A stretch of DNA of 47,059 nt from a bacterium (GTDB lineage: Bacteria; Patescibacteriota; Microgenomatia; Levybacterales; UBA12049): assembly GCA_021780675.1 (NCBI GenBank), contig JAJXYH010000019.1:1-47059 (forward strand). Direction: 5' to 3'. The notes under the pieces are model-generated. The model did no database searches. It worked only from the letters and a program-made list of their open reading frames with translations, and was not told the DNA's origin. Within the stretch, counting starts at the first letter, position 1; each line of letters begins with the position of its first letter. Below, in pieces: positions 14,456 to 21,546 of this stretch. The position numbers and the translations under genes are program-made.

Positions 14456-15540
14456 AAATTTTAATTACAGGCGGGCATTTGACGCCTGCACTTGCAGTTA
14501 TAGAAAAACTTAAAGGAAAACATGAAGTTCTTTATGTTGGTAGAAAACACGCTTTTGAAGGTGACAGCGCTATTTCTTTTGAATACCAAACCATTACAAA
14601 ATTGGGAATTCCATTTTATGAAATTAAAACCGGAAGATTGCAGAGAAAATTTACCAAGTACACTGTTTCTTCGCTTTTAAGAATTCCAAGCGGATTTTTA
14701 GGTGCTTATAAAATATTAATTGATGTTAAGCCGGATGTGGTCTTGGGTTTTGGAAGCTATGTTTCCGTGCCTGTGGGTATTGCCGCAAAATCATTAGGAA
14801 TACCACTGGTTATACATGAACAAATTCTTGCAGCTGGGTTTGCAAACAGAGTACTTTCGAAATTTGCAGATAAGATATGTGTTTCCTGGAAGTCTTCAGA
14901 AAGTTATTTTCCAAAGAAGAAAACTATTCTAACCGGAAATCCTTTAAGAGGTAGCGTATTGAATTTGAAAAATCAACAACAGGAAAAATCAATATACATT
15001 AGCGGCGGAAGTTTAGGATCTCATACTATAAATATGTTAATTTTAAAAATAATAAAAAAACTTTTAAAGGACTTTGTAGTTTTCCATCAGACAGGTGATT
15101 ATAAAAAACACAATGATTTCCAAAAACTTTTAGAGTTAAAGGAAACTTTACCAAAACAATTGGCTGATAAATACAAGTTAGTGAAATTTATGGATGTTGA
15201 TGAAGTATCCAAAAATATGTTGGCATCAAGTTTTGTAATAGGAAGATCCGGAATTAATACGGTAACTGAATTAATTTACCTTAAAAAAGCGGCGATTTTA
15301 ATACCTTTATCGTTAACCAAACACAGTGAGCAAATAAAAAATGCATACTTTTTTAAGCAAATCGGTCTTGGAGAAGTGTATTTAGAAGAAGATTTAGAAT
15401 CGGAAGGCCTCTACGATAAAATTATTAACTTTTATAAGAATATAGATAAATATCAATTAAAGGAAAACGTTCTAGTAAAAGAATCAGCAGATAAAATTAT
15501 TTCTGTACTTGAAGATGTTTATCCAAAAAAGGCTTCTTAA
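14452..15540 (+). CDS. murG: MurG, UDP-GlcNAc:lipid I N-acetylglucosaminyltransferase
   Basis: Peripheral membrane GT28 enzyme that adds GlcNAc to lipid I, giving lipid II. Seen are GGHLTPALAVIE at residues 7-18, VLGFGSYVSVPVG, the conserved IHEQ and GFANR, ISGGSLGSHTIN in the UDP-binding domain and IGRSGINTVTEL. Its 362 residues are normal. The usual GTGGH is ITGGH here. It overlaps ftsW by 4 bases (ATGA) and the ftsQ-like gene by 26. Confidence 0.93.
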   Translation: MKILITGGHLTPALAVIEKLKGKHEVLYVGRKHAFEGDSAISFEYQTITKLGIPFYEIKTGRLQRKFTKYTVSSLLRIPSGFLGAYKILIDVKPDVVLGFGSYVSVPVGIAAKSLGIPLVIHEQILAAGFANRVLSKFADKICVSWKSSESYFPKKKTILTGNPLRGSVLNLKNQQQEKSIYISGGSLGSHTINMLILKIIKKLLKDFVVFHQTGDYKKHNDFQKLLELKETLPKQLADKYKLVKFMDVDEVSKNMLASSFVIGRSGINTVTELIYLKKAAILIPLSLTKHSEQIKNAYFFKQIGLGEVYLEEDLESEGLYDKIINFYKNIDKYQLKENVLVKESADKIISVLEDVYPKKAS

Positions 15541-15931
15541 AAAAGATCGAAATAAAAAACGAAAAAAACAATTAATATTTTCGGGTGTAATTATTTTATT
15601 TTTATTTGTTTTGGGAGTTTTTGTATACACTAATTTTTCCTTTGGCAGAAAAGTTTATATAAATCCGGTTTTGGAAAACCAACAAACAGGCACGTCTAAC
15701 TTGGAGCAAACATTAAAGGGTGCGAATATTAATTTTTCAAATATTAAATCGAATAATGACGGTTCATATAGTATTACACTATCGGATGGTGGTGAGGTAA
15801 TTTTGTCTTCAAAAAAAGACTTAAAGGCGCAACTATCCTCTTTACAATTAATACTTTCTAGGCTTACAATAGAAGGGAAGAAGCTTAAGATCGTAGATTT
15901 TAGGTACGATCGTCCTGTAATTTCATTTTAA
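15515..15931 (+). CDS. Minimal FtsQ/DivIB-like division protein
   Basis: A 138-residue bitopic protein with a very basic cytoplasmic start (KKDRNKKRKK), one membrane span (about residues 20-40) and a short outer domain ending in LKIVDFRYDRPVISF. That ending resembles the C-terminal IDLRFxxPVI strand of FtsQ, and the gene sits in the usual ftsQ place between murG and ftsA. FtsQ is normally 220-280 residues; the POTRA domain appears to be missing, leaving anchor plus part of the beta domain. ATG 15515 is preferred to TTG 15509. The FtsQ call is inferred from position and the end motif. Confidence 0.6.
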   Translation: MFIQKRLLKKDRNKKRKKQLIFSGVIILFLFVLGVFVYTNFSFGRKVYINPVLENQQTGTSNLEQTLKGANINFSNIKSNNDGSYSITLSDGGEVILSSKKDLKAQLSSLQLILSRLTIEGKKLKIVDFRYDRPVISF

Positions 15932-15935
15932 ATTT

Positions 15936-17231
15936 ATGAGTGAAGGAAAAATAGTTGTCGCAATTGATATCGGTACTTCAAAAATTGTTACTTTAATTGC
16001 AAAAGTTGATGAAGATGTAAATGTTTTAGGTGTATCCGAGACGCAGGCTAACGGAATTAAAAAAGGTCAAATTGTAGATATAGATGAAGCTGTAATTTCA
16101 ATAAATAATTCCTTAGAAGCAGCTGAGCGAATGGCCGGTTATTCGGCCTCGCATGTTGTTGCGTCTATTGGCGGAAGCCATATTGAGTCACAAAACTCTA
16201 GAGGTGTTGTCGCAGTTGCAAGACCGGAAGGCGAAATTACGGAGAGTGATTTAGCAAGAGTGTTCGATGCGGCAAGAGCAGTATCTCTTCCCTCAAGTAG
16301 GGAAATTATTCACGTACTCCCCCGAAGTTACATTGTTGATGGTCAAGAAGGAATTAAAGACCCAATTGGTATGACGGGTGTTAGGCTTGAAGTTGATACA
16401 CACATAATTTCTGCTAACGCGGTATCAATTAAAAATATGGAAAAGGCATTTTCTAATGTTGGGGTTGATTTGGACGGAGTGGTTTTTAGCGGATACGCAA
16501 GTTCGCTTGCAACTCTTTCGGATACGGAAAAAGAATTGGGTGTAGTACTAGTTGATATTGGTGCCGGAACAACCGATATCTCGGTTTATGTGGACGGTTC
16601 GGTAGCTTATTCTTCCGTTCTTCCAATCGGCGCAAAACACATAACCAATGATCTTGCGATTGGTTTAAGGATATCTTTGGAGTCTGCTGAGAAAATTAAG
16701 TTGCATTTATCAATTCCCGCCAGGAAAGCAGTTAGAGTAGATCAAGAGGGAGAAAATGAAAGGACAGAAGAAAAAGTAGGTGACGAGGTAGATCTTTCAG
16801 ACCTTAATTTGCCTGAAGAATTAAAGAAAGTTTCTAAAAAAACCTTAGTTGATGGGATTATCAGACCAAGATTAAACGAAATATTTACAATGGTAGGTAT
16901 AGAAATTAAGAAAAGTGGTTTTATCGGACAAACTCCATCAGGGCTTGTTATTACCGGCGGCGGAGCAAAAACAACCGGTGTAACGGATGCAGCAAAAAGG
17001 ATGCTTGCAATGCCTGTTAGAGTTGCAATTCCAACAAATATAAAAGGGATAATAGACGAAATCCAAGAACCTTCTTTTTCAACAGTTGTTGGTTTAACAG
17101 TGTATGGCGGCGGTCTTGATGTACAAAATTCTCTTCCCTTTGGTTTTTCGATGCCAAAGATACCGGGTATAAAAATAGATAACAAGATTTTTTCTAAAGT
17201 AATTTCGTTTGTAAAGTCATTTTTACCCTAA
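15936..17231 (+). CDS. ftsA: FtsA, actin-like divisome protein
   Basis: Actin-fold ATPase that tethers FtsZ to the membrane and recruits division proteins. The 431 residues start with VVAIDIGTSKIVTLIA (phosphate 1 motif), contain VVLVDIGAGTTDISVY (phosphate 2) and LVITGGGAKTTGV (adenosine motif), and keep the SHS2/1C insertion between. The C-terminus ends in KIFSKVISFVKSFLP, an amphipathic helix fit for membrane binding. It begins four bases after the ftsQ-like gene. Confidence 0.95.
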   Translation: MSEGKIVVAIDIGTSKIVTLIAKVDEDVNVLGVSETQANGIKKGQIVDIDEAVISINNSLEAAERMAGYSASHVVASIGGSHIESQNSRGVVAVARPEGEITESDLARVFDAARAVSLPSSREIIHVLPRSYIVDGQEGIKDPIGMTGVRLEVDTHIISANAVSIKNMEKAFSNVGVDLDGVVFSGYASSLATLSDTEKELGVVLVDIGAGTTDISVYVDGSVAYSSVLPIGAKHITNDLAIGLRISLESAEKIKLHLSIPARKAVRVDQEGENERTEEKVGDEVDLSDLNLPEELKKVSKKTLVDGIIRPRLNEIFTMVGIEIKKSGFIGQTPSGLVITGGGAKTTGVTDAAKRMLAMPVRVAIPTNIKGIIDEIQEPSFSTVVGLTVYGGGLDVQNSLPFGFSMPKIPGIKIDNKIFSKVISFVKSFLP

Positions 17232-17285
17232 AGTTTTACTAAAGGGTCTGCCTTAAAAATTCTGTCTCAAAAGAATATACGGAAC

Positions 17286-17314
17286 TTGCAAATTTAATGT
17301 TAATTTGCTAGTAT
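17286..17314 (+). promoter_or_regulatory. Promoter of ftsZ
   Basis: TTGCAA (17286-17291), a 17-base spacer and TAGTAT (17309-17314), 12 bases before the ATG. The predicted leader is about 5-6 bases with no SD, so ftsZ can be made independently of the upstream operon. Confidence 0.55.
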
Positions 17315-17326
17315 CCAGAAACAAAT

Positions 17327-18460
17327 ATGTTAATTAAACCGCAGACAACAAATTTTGCAAAAATAAGGGTGATGGGAATCGGTGGAGGTGGCGGAAATGC
17401 CTTAAATTCGATGATTTCCCAAAGCACGATCCAGGGTGTTGATTTTATTTGTGTAAATACCGATGCACAGAGTCTTCTTTTAAATCAGGCAGCAACTAAA
17501 CTTCAAATTGGAGAAAATTTAACCAAAGGTCTTGGGTCGGGCGGAAATCCGGATATAGGAAAAGAAGCAGCAGAAGAATCTTACGAGAAAATAAAAGAAT
17601 TAATTAATGGTACAGACATGATTTTCTTAACTGCGGGAATGGGTGGAGGAACAGGAACAGGTGCAACCCCTGTAATTGCAAGAGCTGCAAAAGAGGTTGG
17701 CGCATTAACAGTTGCTGTTGTTACCAAACCATTTGCGTTTGAAGGAACAAGGAGAATGGTTGCAGCAGAAGACGGGATAGAAGAGCTTAAAGATAAGGTC
17801 GATACTTTAATTATTATCCCAAACCAAAGGATATTAGACGTTGTCGATAAAAAACTTTCGCTTTTAGAAGCATTTAAAGTTGCCGATTCGGTTCTTACAC
17901 AGGGTGTACAGGGAATTTCCGATCTTATTACTTTACCTGGGCTTATTAATGTAGATTTTGCCGACGTTAGGACAATTATGTCCAATGCAGGGAGCGCGTT
18001 AATGGGAATAGGAACCGGAGTTGGGGAAAACAGGGCACAAGCTGCGGCAAGAGCGGCGGTTGCATCTCCGCTTTTAGAAATTTCCATGGACGGAGCAAGA
18101 GGAGTGTTATTTAATATCATCGGAGGACCGGATTTAACCATGAACGAGGTTGATGAAGCGGCAAAAATTGTTGCTTCAGCTGCCGATCCTGATGCAAATA
18201 TAATTTTCGGAGCTACAATTGATGAAACGATGCATGATCAGCTTAAGATCACCGTAATTGCAACAGGATTTGATTCAACCAGGCAAACTCTTAAGGAATT
18301 TATGACGCCAACTATTAATAGAGTTATGGAGCAAAGCCAACAGCAGGTAAATAATCAGACAAATACGGTACAAGAGCCTCCAATGCCTACAGAAGCGCCT
18401 GCAGCGGAGGAAGAAGACGACGCATGGGACATTCCCGCATTTCTTAGACAAAAAAATTAA
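17327..18460 (+). CDS. ftsZ: FtsZ, tubulin-like division GTPase
   Basis: Forms the cytokinetic Z-ring. The GTP-binding tubulin signature GGGTGTG is at residues 106-112 and the T7 catalytic loop NVDFADV at 208-214. A short variable linker rich in Gln and Pro leads to the conserved C-terminal peptide [11 protein letters not shown], which binds FtsA. The 377 residues are normal. It closes the dcw cluster and has its own promoter. Confidence 0.97.
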   Translation: MLIKPQTTNFAKIRVMGIGGGGGNALNSMISQSTIQGVDFICVNTDAQSLLLNQAATKLQIGENLTKGLGSGGNPDIGKEAAEESYEKIKELINGTDMIFLTAGMGGGTGTGATPVIARAAKEVGALTVAVVTKPFAFEGTRRMVAAEDGIEELKDKVDTLIIIPNQRILDVVDKKLSLLEAFKVADSVLTQGVQGISDLITLPGLINVDFADVRTIMSNAGSALMGIGTGVGENRAQAAARAAVASPLLEISMDGARGVLFNIIGGPDLTMNEVDEAAKIVASAADPDANIIFGATIDETMHDQLKITVIATGFDSTRQTLKEFMTPTINRVMEQSQQQVNNQTNTVQEPPMPTEAPAAEEEDDAWDIPAFLRQKN

Positions 18461-18481
18461 ACCACCAAATTCTTCTTTAAA

Positions 18482-18510
18482 TTGATTTTTGCTTATATAA
18501 AGTGTATAAG
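18482..18510 (+). promoter_or_regulatory. Promoter of the 18520 gene
   Basis: TTGATT (18482-18487), a 17-base spacer and TATAAG (18505-18510), nine bases before ATG 18520. It overlaps the GTG used by the ORF track, which argues for the ATG start and a leader of about 2 bases. Confidence 0.5.
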
Positions 18511-18519
18511 AAAATTAAG

Positions 18520-18978
18520 ATGACTAAAAACAAGCAAGAAGAAGACGGGTTATATTTTACAAAAGATAAATTTTTTGCTGTAATATTGATTTTTGCTATC
18601 CTCTTGTTAGTTTATTTTTTAACTAAAAATAGCATTTATCTTGGGAATCCGGTAGCTAAAAGTTCTACTTCCACAATTACCTTACCTTCGATTAGTCCAA
18701 CTTTAACAACGGCACCCACTTTAACAGATACCCCTACGCCAATACCTTTACAACAAGCTAAGTATTTCGTAGGACCATTATATTGCCCTAAAGTGTATTT
18801 GTCCGGCGTAACGCCTTGTGTTGATCAATATAAAACTCCGGTAGCATGCGTTTCCATGTTACACCCTGATGGAAGTCCCATTATTAATCTAATTTGTGGA
18901 ATACCTAATAACTCAAATAGCGTTAAGTCGTGTATAAATTATATGAATAATCCAAATGTTGTAATATGCCCCCAATAG
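18520..18978 (+). CDS. Membrane-anchored Cys-rich extracellular protein, function unknown
   Basis: A 152-residue protein, not recognised. It has a charged cytoplasmic start, one membrane span (FFAVILIFAILLLVYFL), a Thr/Pro-rich linker (TLTTAPTLTDTPTPIP) and a compact outer domain with six cysteines (YCP, TPCV, VACV, LICG, KSCI, VICP), suggesting three disulphides and therefore an oxidising outer compartment. ATG 18520 is chosen because the promoter -10 covers the upstream GTG. It lies between ftsZ and the TasA-like/signal peptidase pair. Confidence 0.7.
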   Translation: MTKNKQEEDGLYFTKDKFFAVILIFAILLLVYFLTKNSIYLGNPVAKSSTSTITLPSISPTLTTAPTLTDTPTPIPLQQAKYFVGPLYCPKVYLSGVTPCVDQYKTPVACVSMLHPDGSPIINLICGIPNNSNSVKSCINYMNNPNVVICPQ

Positions 18979-19094
18979 CAAAAAACTTCACAAAATATAA
19001 CCTTATAGTTAATCAATTAGCCTCAAGACAAACTAGAAAAAAATATTTAGCCTCAAATATATATCGTAATTATATGTTGTGCGACATAAAATAA
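18966..19094 (+). CDS. Possible small basic protein (42 aa)
   Basis: An ATG inside the end of the Cys-rich gene opens a 42-codon frame: MPPIAKNFTKYN at the start, QLASRQTRKKYLAS in the middle, ending at TAA 19092. It is rich in Lys, Arg, Asn and Tyr. The repeated LAS comes from a direct repeat TTAGCCTCAA at 19017 and 19047. No SD or clear promoter is visible, and such a frame can occur by chance in AT-rich DNA. Confidence 0.25.
   Translation: MPPIAKNFTKYNLIVNQLASRQTRKKYLASNIYRNYMLCDIK
19017..19056. repeat. Direct repeat TTAGCCTCAA, 30-bp spacing
   Basis: Two exact 10-base copies start at 19017 and 19047, three helical turns apart, about 65 bases upstream of the -35 of the TasA-like gene. 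CCTCA recurs twice near 19175-19187. It could be a regulator site, or a product of coding sequence if the 42-codon ORF is real. Confidence 0.3.
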
Positions 19095-19112
19095 ATTTTA
19101 TAACCCTAGTTA

Positions 19113-19141
19113 TTGACAAATAAGGGGTAAAGTGCGATTAT
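19113..19141 (+). promoter_or_regulatory. Promoter of the TasA-like gene
   Basis: Consensus TTGACA (19113-19118) with a 17-18 base spacer to GATTAT/ATTATA (19136-19142). The start of transcription would be near 19148, giving a leader of about 110 bases, unusually long for this window. Confidence 0.5.
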
Positions 19142-19147
19142 ACCGAT

Positions 19148-19169
19148 ATGAAAAAGGCAGGTTTTTCAT
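19148..19169 (+). promoter_or_regulatory. Perfect hairpin at the predicted 5' end of the TasA-like mRNA
   Basis: ATGAAAAA, a six-base loop and TTTTTCAT. It falls at the predicted transcription start, so the mRNA would begin with a stem-loop, an arrangement known to protect mRNAs from decay. A protein-binding operator is the alternative. Confidence 0.4.
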
Positions 19170-19260
19170 CTTATCCTCAGTTTTCCTCAAGCATAATCCG
19201 CCAATTTTTAAATCACAAATTATTTAATTTTAATCCTTTAATAGAAAGGGGGTGAATAAA

Positions 19261-19821
19261 ATGATAAAAAGAATTTTATTAAGCGTTTTAATGATTTCTC
19301 TTGCTTTTTCTGCAGCAGCAGTAGCAACAACTGCTTACTTTTCTAATGGTCAAGTATTAGGTTCTAATACTTTTGCTACGGGTACTGTTACGATAGGTGG
19401 TTTTAATACACAAGGTCTAAGTGTAACGGGATTAACACCGGGCGTACCAGTATGGGTTCACAATGTCGGCGTTAATTACACTGGTAGTATAAATGCCGAT
19501 TTGTATGTTGGAGCTGGGGGCATAAGTGCTCCCGGAGAGCAAGCATATATTGCAGATATTACTTATCTTAGAATCTATAAGGCAGGTACGAATACGGAAG
19601 TTTGGGAAGGATATGTTAATACTTTGTCTACCAATTGGATAAGTTTAGCAAGCAATATAAGTGCAGGATGGCAAGCATATGATCTTCAGTTTACTCTTAA
19701 TTCCAATGTTGGAAATGATAAACAAAATGTAAACAATACGGATACGAAGATTTTAATCTATGCCGTTCAACATGGAGGTCCGGTTCCCGGTACAGTTCCA
19801 TATTTAACAAGTAGTTTTTAA
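19261..19821 (+). CDS. TasA/camelysin-like exported protein with SipW-type signal
   Basis: A 186-residue exported protein. The N-terminus MIKRILLSVLMISL runs into TTAYFSNGQVLGSNTFATG (residues 23-41), matching the processing region of TasA/CotN/camelysin proteins (A-[YF]-F-[ND] then NTFxxGT). LSVTGLTPG and NVGVNYTGSINADLYV match the early beta strands of that family. TasA forms extracellular fibres in Bacillus; a surface-fibre or S-layer role here is inferred. ATG 19261 is chosen over GTG 19252 because AAGGGGGTGA lies seven bases upstream. The next gene encodes a SipW-type peptidase, its likely processing enzyme. Confidence 0.8.
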   Translation: MIKRILLSVLMISLAFSAAAVATTAYFSNGQVLGSNTFATGTVTIGGFNTQGLSVTGLTPGVPVWVHNVGVNYTGSINADLYVGAGGISAPGEQAYIADITYLRIYKAGTNTEVWEGYVNTLSTNWISLASNISAGWQAYDLQFTLNSNVGNDKQNVNNTDTKILIYAVQHGGPVPGTVPYLTSSF

Positions 19822-19842
19822 TTTACAAACTTGTTACTTTAT

Positions 19843-19870
19843 AGATTACCCAATTAATTTTGGGTAATCT
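19843..19870 (+). terminator. Perfect 11-bp hairpin between the TasA-like gene and the peptidase gene
   Basis: AGATTACCCAA, six-base loop TTAATT, then TTGGGTAATCT. No T run follows (AATAAGGTATTT), so it is probably a 3'-stabilising or partial-termination element giving more substrate than peptidase, rather than a full terminator. Confidence 0.5.
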
Positions 19871-19882
19871 AATAAGGTATTT

Positions 19883-21073
19883 ATGAAAAATATATTATTA
19901 GTCTTTAAAAAATTATTGATGGTGCTAGTTATTTTTGTGCTTTGCATTTCCGTTTTGCTTTTGGTGTTAATTTCCTTTTCACCGATAAAAACCTTTCAGG
20001 TATTTAGGGTAATGTCAGGCTCAATGGAGCCGGAGATAAAAACAGGTTCTGTAATTTTTGTAGAACAAGTTAATCCAAAGGATTTAAAAAAGGGTGATAT
20101 TATTACGTTTTCCGTAAATAAATCAGTTTCTCCTGTAACTCATAGGATTGTAAAAATTTCTAAAGACGGAAAAATTACTACTAAAGGTGATGCAAATAGC
20201 ACAAATGATGTAGATGCGGTTAGCTTATCAAGTGTTAAGGGTAGGGAAATTTTTACATTACCGTATTTAGGATATATCTCTGAATGGACTAAAACACCAC
20301 TAGGGTTTATCTTTTTTATAATTTTGCCTGCCCTATTAATAATTATTAATGAAATTTTTAATATAAGAAAAATAGTTAAAGATGAAATTAAAAATAAGGT
20401 AAATGAAGCAAAAATGCCAATTATACTAATTTTGTTTTTAACAAGTACCGTAATTAGTTTAATAATTATTAGGCCAACTGGTGCCTTTTTCTCTAACGGA
20501 TTAGCATTATCCGGTAATATTTTTTCTACAGGTTATTGGGAGGCTTCAGGACAAAAAATTACTATTTGTCATGCAACGAGTAGTAAAAATAATCCATATA
20601 ATGAAATAAGTGTCAATTTGTCCTCGCTTGGAGATGGTCATGGAAGTAGTGGAATAAATTCGGATGATATTATTCCTCCAACGCAAGACTCTAATTATCC
20701 AAATGGGCATAACTGGACAGCTTTAGGTCAAGCAATATGGAATAATAAATGCGAGATACCAGATAAAATTCCTACTCCAACACTAACTCTTATTGAATCT
20801 AGCGATAATAAATATCTTACTTTTACGATTGAGGGAGTTTCCGACTATAAAAATTTATCTTATACGCTTACTTATGATACAAGTTCGGTGCCTCAGGGGG
20901 TTATAGGTAGTGATTCGGTTAAGGGCTCAACCTATTCCTCTCCGCAAATTATCTTGGGAACGTGTTCAACGGGTGGATTATGTGTATATAATAGTGGAAT
21001 ACATAATATCGTTTTAAAAGTTACCCTAAACGGTAAAGGTGGATTAACAAAAGTTTTAACAGGTTCTCTATGA
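19883..21073 (+). CDS. SipW-type signal peptidase fused to a substrate-like segment and two outer domains
   Basis: A 396-residue four-part protein. Residues 1-160 are an ER/SipW-type signal peptidase I: membrane anchor, SGSMEP with the nucleophile Ser47, THRIV with the general-base His87 (His in place of the Lys of LepB), GDANSTND, then a second membrane span. Residues 178-220 form a third span followed by GAFFSNGLALSGNIFSTG, nearly the same as the processing site of the neighbouring TasA-like protein. Residues about 225-290 hold ITICHATSSKNNPYNEI and DIIPP, a Cys/His-containing module. Residues about 298-396 repeat the LGTCS domain of the 1955 gene. It may cleave itself and release its tail (inferred). 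Confidence 0.85.
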   Translation: MKNILLVFKKLLMVLVIFVLCISVLLLVLISFSPIKTFQVFRVMSGSMEPEIKTGSVIFVEQVNPKDLKKGDIITFSVNKSVSPVTHRIVKISKDGKITTKGDANSTNDVDAVSLSSVKGREIFTLPYLGYISEWTKTPLGFIFFIILPALLIIINEIFNIRKIVKDEIKNKVNEAKMPIILILFLTSTVISLIIIRPTGAFFSNGLALSGNIFSTGYWEASGQKITICHATSSKNNPYNEISVNLSSLGDGHGSSGINSDDIIPPTQDSNYPNGHNWTALGQAIWNNKCEIPDKIPTPTLTLIESSDNKYLTFTIEGVSDYKNLSYTLTYDTSSVPQGVIGSDSVKGSTYSSPQIILGTCSTGGLCVYNSGIHNIVLKVTLNGKGGLTKVLTGSL

Positions 21074-21546
21074 GCGAATTATTTTAAAGTTGGTATATTA
21101 GTACGGTTTGAATAACTCTTGGACATTTATTCAATTAGGACAAAAAATTTATAGCTACACGTTTACATTTTCTATATCTGCGATAAATATTTTTAGGTAA
21201 AAATCCGTAATATTTGATTTAACATTTGGAAGCAAAAATCTATACAAAGTAGTTTAGTTAACTCCGCGAAAATACAATCAAATGAGGTTATTTTACCAGC
21301 TAAGTCGCTTAAGGATAATCTTAAGTCTACGCAAACGGATCTTTTCGAGCAATAGCTGTCTAGTGCTTTTAATTTTTTATATATCCCTCAAAAGAACTAG
21401 ACTTTCCGTATTCTGTCATTTCTGCAGAAGATGAGATACATCGGTTACACACTTAAGGTAGAAGAATTAATATATAATTTCTTATATAAATTCCCCAAAA
21501 ATTTTGTTGACTTGTATTTGGGTTATAAATTTTAAATAATAGAATT
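21074..21546. other. Gap with possible decayed coding sequence and promoter of the next gene
   Basis: No intact gene. Protein-like stretches in shifting frames suggest gene remnants (listed separately). TTGACT at 21507-21512 with AT-rich sequence near 21524-21538 is the likely promoter of the 21547 gene. A 34-codon ORF at 21431-21535 (starting MRYIGYTLKVEELIYN) reads like protein but overlaps that promoter. Confidence 0.4.
21102..21355 (+). pseudogene. Possible remnant of a coding sequence (stops and frameshift)
   Basis: From 21102 one frame reads NNSWTFIQLGQKIYSYTF and continues as beta-rich sequence past a TAA (21198) to a TAG (21255), for example VIFDLTFGSKNLYKVV. A second frame then takes over to 21355 with NEVILPAKSLKDNLKSTQ. 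Together they look like a decayed gene of about 85 codons with two or three stops and a frameshift. No family is recognised, and chance cannot be excluded. Confidence 0.3.

Noticed and set aside
17226-17252. ACCCT/AGGGT hairpin after ftsA as terminator
   Set aside because: Only a 5-bp stem with the ftsA stop codon in it and no T tract.
17581-18141. 186-aa minus-strand ORF
   Set aside because: Antisense shadow of ftsZ.
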